A stretch of DNA of 64,000 nt from Cyclina sinensis (Eukaryota > Mollusca > Bivalvia > Venerida > Veneridae). The position numbers were made by a program, and so were the translations under genes. A model generated the notes under the pieces. That model saw only the letters and a program-made list of their open reading frames with translations. It made no database searches and was not told the DNA's origin. Position 1 is the first letter of the stretch. The number at the start of each line of letters is the position of its first letter. Positions 51,638-62,100 of this stretch are shown here, piece by piece. Where the stretch lies: the NCBI GenBank assembly GCA_012932295.1, contig JAAONU010000014.1, forward strand, positions 744,001-808,000, in the 5' to 3' direction.

Positions 51638-52120
51638 GCTTGCTATTACAGTATACAATGTGTCAGCCTGAATCTGTTATATTTTCATAGATAATGAGTA
51701 CACAAAGGGAGATAAAGCGTTGTGGAGGGGGTGCGTTGACATTTGACCCCGTGACCTGTAAGTGGGTCTTCGGGGTAGAGCTCATCAAAGCCCATGCACC
51801 TGTAAAGTTTGGAGGCTGTAGGTGGAAGGACTTCCATGTTATGATCAAGGTTGAAGTTTTGTGACAAACACACACACAGACAGACAGACCAAAAACAATA
51901 TGCTCTCCCTCTGGGGGCATAAAAAACTGGCGACTAGAAGTGCAGGACATGTGCAATGTGGACATAGAAATATTCTTCCATAGATTTTGAGCATTTCAAA
52001 GTTGTATGTACTAAAAACAAATACTGAACATATCAGTAAACACCGACAGAATACCTGTAAATCTGTATCACATTTTTAAGTATCATTGCAAAGAAAACAA
52101 AACCCTACGTGATTTTCATA
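51638..52120. other. Intergenic gap between convergent genes, holding a repeat
   Basis: Lies between the last plus-strand AATAAA and the last minus-strand AATAAA candidate. It contains a repeat-like GC-richer block at about 51,705-51,930 with CACACACACAGACAGACAG and ending CTCTGGGGGCATAAAA, an end shared with the element at 53,490. Confidence 0.5.
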
Positions 52121-52126
52121 TTTATT
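52121..52126 (-). terminator. FBXW7: Distal FBXW7 polyadenylation signal candidate
   Basis: AATAAA on the minus strand in AAGAAATAAATATG. If used, the FBXW7 transcript would end about 450 bases from the opposing gene's last AATAAA at 51632. Confidence 0.3.
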
Positions 52127-53240
52127 TCTTGTAATGTCATGATAGCTACTGAATAGCCAATAACCAATTCAAGTACCAGGACAAAATATAACAGCATACA
52201 CAGAGGCAGGTACATACAGAATACAATCTGGTGGAGAAACAACAAACAATTCACTGCAACTTGACCCAAGTAATACAAGCAGTTTCCTATACTGCTATTT
52301 CACTGTATTGGTTTTTGACAAATCTGAATACTTCTGAATAAAATAAACTGTGAATTAACCTTGTTAAAGAAACTTTATAACAATAAACGTTTAAATTAAA
52401 TCAAAATAACCTAAAACATGGAGGGCAGACTCTGCCTAAATTGAAATCAAAATATGTATTTACCGTACCCCTTCCCCATTCCAAACCCAACAGTTAATTT
52501 TTTAACAGTTAACTAACTGATATACATGTAATGCCAATCTTGTTGAACATGTTTTGTAAATTTTGAATTATATCATCTGAACAAAATCTTATTATTTCCA
52601 TTACAAAGAGTAACTCTGACAAATTTCAATAGAATTTCTACAGATCTGTAAAAGTAATAAAAATACAACAATTTAGGCTTGTGAGGTGCCTAGTAATTGA
52701 GTATAACACAAAATTCAACATCAATTACATCTGAGATTTTCTTTTTTTAATTCTAAATCATATTGTAAAATATCTACATCTTAAATAATGTCACAACACA
52801 GTCTAGATGGGACCATTACAGCATTTTTGGAAAACTTCTAATTTCAATTCTTAAATTTTTGTTGCCTAATTAGATTAATGCTATACAAGAAATCCTAACA
52901 AGAACTGTCACTGACAGATGACAATCCCCCCAAAGTGGTGCTTTGACCTTGAGCTGAAGACCAGATGAAGATAAATTGTAGATCCTTCAACAGAAGTCTT
53001 TTTCTGTTGTTTTTCTGACAAACTGACCTCAAGGTTAGCATCAATTAGGGGTGAAGGTGAAAAAAAACAACAACATCATTTGAAAGATCTCTCCCAAAGG
53101 GTTAAAGTGTACAAACGTGAACTACTGTAAATCTGTTTAGTTTAAAGGCAGTCAATGCCATATAAATATACTGTACGACAGGGGGAAGGTCTTGTCCAAA
53201 GGAGTGTTGTGTTCAGTATGAAGTTAATCAACTTATTAAT

Positions 53241-53505
53241 AAGGAAGTTATGGGTAATGATAAAATTTTTCGATGGAATCACTGACGGACATAATAAGGA
53301 AGTTATGGGCAATGATAAAATTTTCCGATGGAATGACTGACGGACATAATAAGGAAGTTATGGGCAATGATAAATTTTTCCGATGGAATCGCTGACTGAC
53401 ATAATAAGGAAGTTATGGGCAATGATAAAATTTTCCGATGGAATGACTGACTGACAGACAGTTCAAAAATTATATGCCCTTTTCTGGGGGCATAAAAATA
53501 ATAAA
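53241..53505. repeat. 55-bp tandem repeat, four copies
   Basis: AAGGAAGTTATGGGCAATGA starts copies at 53241, 53296, 53351 and 53406, each 55 bp, with GATGGAATGACTGACGGACA in the second half. It is followed by TGACAGACAG and a TTCTGGGGGCATAAAA end like that at 51,930. In the FBXW7 3' flank. Confidence 0.9.
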
Positions 53506-55767
53506 ATCAATACTGGCTTGAGAAACACAAAGAGTTAAACACTACAGATGCTATGCCTCCACAGAAAGTTCTGAAGCATTAATATCAAGAAAACAGAGAA
53601 TCACTACAGCTCTACAACAAAGTGTCTACATGTATTTAGCACCAATTTACTGAAACAAATACCTGTGTTATACTCTGTAACAAAAATGGTGAACATTCAC
53701 TGACAAGGGCTGGAGAGAAGATCCAGAGCTTTAAACATCCAGATTACAATAAAACATTACCATTTGATATTTTTGGCATTTATGGACATTTCATGCAACT
53801 GACAGGAATATTTACTATAAAAAACTTCAACTGGAACTTGTGAGTTCTGAGTAAATTTCTACAAAGTTTGTGAAATTGTTTTCATTTTGCAATAACCTCT
53901 AAATTAAACCCTAGATAATCAATTTTGCATGAGCTTGCAGTTTCCTCCCTTGTATAAATTTTTAGGTAACCTCCCTTGACGACTATGGAAAACAGTTCTG
54001 TCACAGAGAATGAACAGGTATTGAGTAGTACTATATTACACAACAGCTGAGCAACAGGTCTTTCTCAACAGCAAAACATATTTTAATTATTTTCTTGTAG
54101 CTTAAATCACTACTACAACCAAATAAACATCTCTCATATAATTTTATTCTCATTACAAATAGGATAATGTTTACACATTCTATCTTTTACTTGCCTGCAG
54201 AACTTCTTCAGAACTTTAAGACTCTGAAAAACCTCTTCAAGACGTAAAAGTTAAAAACAATATTATGCTGAAAAAAAAAAAATGAAATAAACTTAATTCA
54301 AATCAACAAAAAACAGAATCTAAATACCCCTCCCAAAACTGTGAAGGCAAATAGTACTTCTGGTGAACATCTTCTCTTAATACAATTACTGAAATGAATC
54401 TGCCGATAAATACCTGACAGAAAAATCTCTCAACATACATGATTTATCTCAGCATAACCACAACATTTTTTTAAAAAACCATTTATCTAGTTATGGTAAA
54501 CCATTTTATTTTAAGTTAAGGTAACAAATCTTCTGACTGGCTGCAAGATAAGAAAATAACCAATCAGAATCCAGATTCTAGACTAGTGGCAAATCGACTG
54601 TTTGCTAGTAAAAACTGGTTATCTTAAATCTGTGCAATATTTAATGCAATTATGGAACTGCATAATCTTTGCTAGACATTATATACACCATTTTCAGTGC
54701 CTATAAAACTGTTACAGAATCTATATGGTGTAAAACTGACCTTTTCAAGTGGACTATTATTTACAAACAGTACACAGAACAGAAAGTTCCTATTTGTGCC
54801 TCCAGACTGGTGTTAAGTTTAGTGTTACTGTATCACAGCAGTAATATTATAGAAGTGTTTCTAGCATTACTAATAAGACAGAATGTCTATCTGTGTGACT
54901 CCCCAAAGTATGTCATATCTATATAACACAATATTTTCTGTACCCACTTTTGTATACTAGAATTACTGATCAACATACAAATGTACAAATTTAACTAAAA
55001 CTGGAAACACTATGAAGCACACATGTGTTTTGCCATTTATCCAGTACTGAAGAAAAATTAAAATGCTGATTATCACATTTTCCTTTAAAAACATGACAAA
55101 CATACAACAATTATATCTGGCATACTCATGAAAGCATTTTTCAACAGACCATTTATACACACTGCATTTTCCGGCATTATTTTCTCAGTGTATTCTGAAA
55201 ATATCATATCAAACATCTTGCACTTTATCCTATTCCATTCAATTCACATTTATACCATTTTCTGTAGTCATCGACTTAATGTTTTTGAAACAAGCTCTGA
55301 CAGTGTTTCTCTAAACAGGATATTTTCTAAGAGAGGGACTTCCTTAAAACAGGAGCCTTTTGACTCAATGTTAACAGGACAATATCAACATTGTCCTAGG
55401 TATAGATTATAGATGTACAGATATAGCTTGGAATGTCTAAAAATTACAAATTTCGACATTTATTTTAAAATTGAAGAACAGTACTAGAACAAAAAGGCGG
55501 GGAATATTTTATGATAATAAATACAGTACTTCTAATCATTTTGTGATCTAATCGTCTAACATCTAAATTATCTAATATAATATAGGTGGTCACCTTTTAA
55601 AAAGGTTTTTAATCATATATTAAATTATACACAATTCTAGTTTCAATTATGATGCATACCACTATTTCAAAAGTGATACTCTATATAAAAGATTTAGCAC
55701 TATTTTATACCATTCATTAAAACAAGGTCTGATCATGGCAGCTCTCTTGTTATTTGTGAAATTATCA

Positions 55768-55773
55768 TTTATT
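55768..55773 (-). terminator. FBXW7: Proximal FBXW7 polyadenylation signal candidate
   Basis: AATAAA on the minus strand (TTTATT on plus), roughly 105 bases beyond the stop codon. Hexamer only. Confidence 0.3.
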
Positions 55774-55876
55774 TAATGACATCACTCATTACAAAATGCA
55801 GCACATTTAAATCAAAGATCAACTCTGTTTCACATACACACTCTGAAAAAAAATCACAACATTGTTTTTAATACAA

Positions 55877-56175
55877 TCACACTCTTTCAATTACTGGCAT
55901 TTTATCCTTTTTTTCCTCGACATCAAAGTCTAAAACAAGCAGTTTCGTTTCTTCAGTTCCGTTCCTACTTCCAACGGCACAAACTAGTTTTGTATTACTA
56001 CAGCGGACACGCCACACAACCCCACCACTTCCGCCACTATCTAGTGTCACAAGGTTTCGAAGAAACTCTCCGCTTCGTAAGTCCCAAATTTTCACTGTGC
56101 CATCATCAGAGGATGTGATCACAAATTTCTTGTTGAACTGTAAACACGTAACGGCACTCTGATGCTTGTTTGATC
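55877..56175 (-). CDS. FBXW7: FBXW7 terminal exon: WD40 blades 7 and 8, C-terminus
   Basis: 299 nt with stop, phase 1 in, minus-strand acceptor TTTAACTTACAG. It encodes [20 protein letters not shown], then the eighth blade [19 protein letters not shown], and ends [21 protein letters not shown]. Human FBXW7 stops just after LDFDV, so the last 10 or so residues are an extension. Confidence 0.97.
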
Positions 56176-59100
56176 CTGTAAGTTAAATTATTCTGTATGT
56201 CAACAACTCAGAGCTCTACACTACCTTTAGATACCCTACTTTTCTAAATTACAACTGCATAAGGAAATCCTAAAACCTTTTAAATTCATTTCAAACATCA
56301 AATTTGAAATCAACAGGAGTTTGTTTTTGAAACAAAAACATATGTCTCCCCGCTATTAAAAAGGTCCTTCCTATACATATATTTTGAAAATAAGACCCAA
56401 TTGTTTACCTTTGACTGCCAAGTGTGACCTTGAACTTGGGGGTGCAGGCCTGCTTCTTGCACCTGATACTATAGTACATCATCTTATGGTGGTTAAAATT
56501 TCTGCCAAATAATTTCAAAATCCATATAATAATGGCAGTTATGGACCGGACATGGAAAAAGACTCTATTTTTGACCTTTGACCTCTAAGTGTGTCAGTGC
56601 GGGCCTAGTTCTTGCACATGACACATCGTCTCATGGTGGTTAACAAATCTGTCAAATGATTTCGAAATCCATCAAGGAATGACTAAGAAATGGAGAGGAC
56701 ACAAAAAATACCCCATTTTTTTAGGTCTCTCTAGTGTGACCTTGATCTTGGAGATACAGACCTGATTCTTGTGCAAGACACATCCTGTCATGGTGATTAA
56801 CATTTCTGCCAAGTTATTTCAAAATTCATTAAGGAATGACAAAGTTATGGGGAAGACACAATTTGTACCACTACATGGAAGGAGACATAATTAAATTTAA
56901 GGTTTATCAATAACTGGAAATTTCTGTAAGCAGAAATTTGGGTTAAATGTAATGAAAATAAATCAAAAAGAAACTTGAACTAATTTACAGTAGAATGTCT
57001 GCCACTGTAATTACACCATAAAGTACATGATACATTGTAACTGGATAATGCCAGTTACCAATTGGAAAAAGAAAGAATTAAACAAAATCTGGCTTTTAAC
57101 ACAGCTAATAAGACATCACTAACATCAAATTTTCCTTTTATATATTTAACAAAAAATATAAAACCAGGTGTCTTACAGACACTCAAGCTTCCAAAGACAA
57201 AAACCCTAGTTTCTGAAAGATTTAGTAACCTAAAACCCTCAAGAACATTAAGACAAGTTTGAAAAAAAAAGTAAAAAAATATGAAAATTAACAATACTTT
57301 TGCCAGTATGTGTCTCATATCTTTAATCATATATGACTTTATAACATCTGTACTTGAAAACATGCAGTGCACAAACCTTGTAAAGTCTGTAAACATTGGC
57401 CTGTTGTAATATCCCAAACTTTCACTGTAGAATCTGCATTCCCCGAGACTAGAATATTGTCCTTGAGCTCAAGACCGCTGGTCAGTGACTGATGACCAAT
57501 CAATGTGTGAAGACAGTTTCCTGTTTCTACATCCCACACACGGATTGATGTGTCAAGAGAACCACTGACAATATGAACACCATCAAACTAGAAAACAAAA
57601 ATAACAATGTATAATAAACAGAAGTGACCTCTCTCTACTTGTATCCTTTTACTGCCACTTGGAAACAGACTGGCATATTTAACAGGATGCCAAATTTTGT
57701 CAATGAAATAAAATGCTAAATGTTCATAATGTAAGATAAATTGTTAACTATTCTCACAAAACAAGTTTCTGCACAAAACAAAGTTGTAACAATATTTAAA
57801 GGAGTCAAATTACCAATACGCTGTTAATAAGACGTTATTTAATATATGTAAACCACTGTCTCCATTAAGATTGTAGTGGTTAAATAAATTACAGCAACTT
57901 TTTATTGTACGTACATCTGAACTTTTTAACTAATGAAACTTAAGATACTAGCTCTAAATTAGATTTATTAACAACTTTATGGCTATTTCTAACCAAGAAG
58001 TACCTGAAGAGAGTACACTCTATTGGTATGCCCCTGTAATGTATGTAAGCATGTTTCAGATTCAGGGTCCCACACTTTCACCATGTAGTCGTACGCTCCA
58101 CTTACAACCCTGCGACCATCAAACTGTACACAGCGCACAGCAGCCACATGCCCCATCAACACGTGTAAACAAGTACCTGTATCTACATTCCATACCCTAA
58201 GTGTAGCATCTCTAGACCCACTTACAACCCTGAAACAAAACATTGCCCATCAATAACCACAGCAAGACACATGAAAGAACCAGACATTTACAAAATATAT
58301 CTAAATTAATGCAATACTTGATCTGATTTATGCTTCCTTCCTAAACAAGTTCACCAATAAACTTTAAAGACTAAGCAACAGGTATATTAAGTATACACTT
58401 GCACTTACTTATTTCCACACAGATGCATACATCGTACTGTGGACGTATGACCATACAGTGTGTGCATGCACTGGCCTGTGTCTGCATTCCATACTTTCAA
58501 TGTTCTGTCTGTAGACCCACTGATTATCACATTTCCCTGCATCTGTGATGACCACACCCCTCCAGTATGACCCACTAGAGTGCGTAAACACTGAAATAGC
58601 AAAAAGAATATGCTCATTAACTATTGCATACATTCCTTTAAATATGCTGTCAATTAAATTTTTTTTGAGCTCTCCTGTAACTATCTGGAAATTGTAACAA
58701 CAATTTTTCCTCTTTACATAACATATAAGTAAACCAAGTTGTTTGTACCTTTGTGTGTGTATGAACCAGGTCAAAAAATTGCTCATTTTATTCCAATTTT
58801 ATTCATTGATGATCATTATATAATTTTATTCACGGATTTTTTATTCATTACCAAATAATGCATGTGAAAATCATGATGCTTAGTACAAGAATATCAGTAT
58901 TTTCTGTTTATCAACCTGTAGCTACCCACCCCAACTCCGACCATTCAAATAAAGGATTTAATTTTAATTTTGAGCCTGCTGTTTAATACAAGACATGCCC
59001 ACGGGCAGAATGTCGAGCCCGCTCATCTTAATTCAAACCTGAACCTATTAGCTTCAGATCAAGGAAAAAGATGTATACCTATGAGATGTGTGCAGCACAT

Positions 59101-62100
59101 CCTCTTTATACCTAAGGCAAAATCTTGACACTGCATCATCTTAGGTGACCTTGACCTCTGACCTGGTTTAAGTGCATAACACAAAGTCTCATGATTAACA
59201 TTTGTGCCTAAAAAACTCAATTCATGTTATCTGAACATTTTGATATTTTTATTTTATCTCTGACCTCTTGTGACCTTGACCTTCATTTTGCGCAAGACAA
59301 CTCAACTCACTATGGAGAACTTTTGTGCTAAGTTATATTAAAATCCATCCATGTATATAGAAGTTAAACTTTATTTTCTTATTTGACTTTTGACCCCTAA
59401 GTGTGACCTTGACATTTGCCACAGACACCTAAAGTTCTCGCGCAACACTCAGCTTCACTATGGAGAATATTTGTCCTAAGTTATATTAAAATCCATCCAT
59501 GCACGTAGAAGTTACGCTCCTGACATGAGTTTTGCGCTGACCCCCTTTGACCTGGGTTTTATGTGCAACACACAACCCCATCATGGTGAACATTTGTACC
59601 AAATTATTTTGTAATCCTTCAAAGAATGAGCAAGATATAGAGCGGACAAATCCGGACGGACGCACATACACTGCACTAAACGCCAAAAGTGGCGACTAAG
59701 TCGAGCCTTTGGCAAGCAGGCTCGACAAAAAACAAGACCTGTTCATGGACCACAGACTCCACTTTTCTCAGTGCTGGATAATAAATTAAAAGCTTAATCA
59801 AACAAGAGGCCCAAGTGAAAAAAAAATTTGAGTGGGGGAGGGCAAGTACCTACCCATGTAAGAAAGAAAACAGCAGGGTTGGGGGGAATAAACCAATGTA
59901 AGTAAATAGTTATTTCCTGGCTAAGAAGTTTTTTCCAATATTAGTCTAAGCAAAATCAAGTGACCCCCTGGGGTGGACCCCAGGGATATGGGAACCAACA
60001 ATCTTTGTAGGGGTCTTGCTGGAGATCAAATATTGCAACTCTGAAGGAAATATCTTCACACTTTTTGAGAAATGGACATTAACAAAAAAGGTTAACCAAG
60101 AAATTCTAAATTGAAAAAGGGACATAACTTTGCAAAAATACATTTGAGGGTTATCCTCCATTTAGAAGTGGTGTCACATTTTGATAGTGATAGGGTCATG
60201 ACAATAGCTCTTTTTTTTTCTATGAAAAGTGAGCTAAAAAAAATCATTCATTTGTCGTGCAAAATTGCAATCACAATGAATGACAAAAAATCACATCTTT
60301 TCTTCACACTCAAAGATTCCTTTATAAAAGTAGACACTTTCCATACAAATTAATGAGGTAAAACAGCCACTGTCCAAATAAAATAATATGGTGGCTGTCC
60401 GCTTACAAATATTGTACAACAGTGAAAATGTCAAAGTATTTCCATGTCAAAATGCAAGGTTATAAATCCACAACTGATGGAAGATGTCATACAAGGAACA
60501 CATCAATCTCCATAAAACTGATTAAAGTTGAGATTTCTCTAGAATATGTGATGATAATCTTTGCATATCCACTGAAGTAAATTATCTTATGTCCATCTAA
60601 AATGAAACACACTAATATTCATTCCATCTGTATTTGCTTTAGAAAAAAAAAATCAGTCAATTTTTATGCAGATCGATGTTTAATAGGGAAAATCATAAAA
60701 CTACTTAATAAAGCCAGGTTCTAATGCTCTACAATGTTTGTGGTCTTATTTCTCTAGTTACTTGCCAAGATTTATAGGTATTTTGAAACTAAATATGACA
60801 TAACTTTCAATATGAAAGGAGTTCAGTTTTACCTGGTCTCAACTGTTAGTTTTGTTTTATTGCCAGTTTCAGTGCTATACAGGTACCACTCCCCTTTAGT
60901 TATGTTTAATATCCAAGCAGTAAACTAAGATGTAACCTAACAGCTGACACACAGACTAACAGAACACTGATTATATAAGCAATACCCAAAACTCTGAAAT
61001 CAAACTTCTCTACTTTCATATCCAATCATCATTAAACTTAGATATCATTTTAGGGATCTATGTACCTGTGCTATAAAATCAGCATAAAATCAACAACAAC
61101 AACAACAACAACAGAACTTTCTCTGAAACAAGAATGCTACCTGTATCTTTAATGATCTCAATAATATCTAATGGCAGAGTTGAGTAACATCATACAGGGT
61201 GTTTTTTTGACCCGAGGTCTCGGGTCTTGACCCGTGAAAATTCTCAAATACACTCATTTGACCCGTCATAAAATCAGCCCGCGAGTCATATTTGACACGT
61301 GAGAAATATCCACGGCTGCATGAAGACTTGCTTGTTGTCAATCAATGTCAATAGATGTTGTTGCTAAAGAGACTTGAAAAGGATTTTTGCCGCATACAGG
61401 TAAAGTAGGCGGGGTGAATTTTCCACACTGAAGTGGTTTCAGCCAATCAGCGGTCAGCATGCACATGGTCATAATCTAAGAGCGAGAAGTTATAGAAAAA
61501 AATTGATACCAAAGTCAGACATGACATACAATTAACAGTTACTTTTGGCCAAAATATGTGGCAATATTTGACCCCTTTCTTCACCTGTTGGAGTATATAT
61601 TTTTCCCTGAGAAACGGCAAAAATCCTCATCAGCAAGAGAAAAAAATATGCGAAATTTTGATGGTTGATAGCATTACTTTTGAATGGCTATGCACTCAGT
61701 TATGCTTCACAATATTTACTTCAAGTTTTATGTGAATTACAGCAAATAGTAAGTTCATAAAACATGAAGCAGCCAGTGAAAATCTCAGATAAATTCCGTT
61801 TGTCATATATTTCCGCGACATCGTCGTATTTTAGTATTTATAGAAAACAGTCTTTGAGACTCTTTACAAGGCAAACTTACAACATACAGTTAATTTATTA
61901 AGATCAGTGGTCATAATTTGATTATAAGTACCAGTTTGCATCTAAGAAAATTTAAACATACAGTCAAAGTCTTAACTCTGCATAATTTTTAACCTGCCTA
62001 AAATAGTCAGTATTGACATTGGCCAGTAATAAGTTGAAACCTAAATCAGGGAAAAAAGAGGCTAGGGCCTTGTTCACATGCAATTACAAGTTGTTTTTTT

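Larger units (their letters stand above)
48972..51655 (+). other. LMO7: Probable 3' UTR of the LMO7-like gene
   Basis: About 2.7 kb of AT-rich sequence without a convincing coding frame, following the last exon. AATAAA signals lie at 49082-49087, 50678-50683, 51177-51182 and 51632-51637. The last is the most distal before a repeat and the opposing gene. The extent is inferred; transcript ends were not available. Confidence 0.5.
52121..55876 (-). other. FBXW7: Possible FBXW7 3' UTR and downstream region
   Basis: About 3.8 kb of AT-rich sequence after the FBXW7 stop without a convincing coding frame on either strand. It holds a 55-bp tandem array (53241-53450). Minus-strand AATAAA signals occur at 55768-55773 (about 100 bases after the stop), 54143-54148 and 52121-52126. 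Which is used cannot be told from the sequence. Confidence 0.35.

Noticed and set aside
57055..57417. 120-codon minus-strand frame overlapping an FBXW7 exon
   Set aside because: It runs in another frame of the exon and through the intron; the WD40 frame is clearly the real one.
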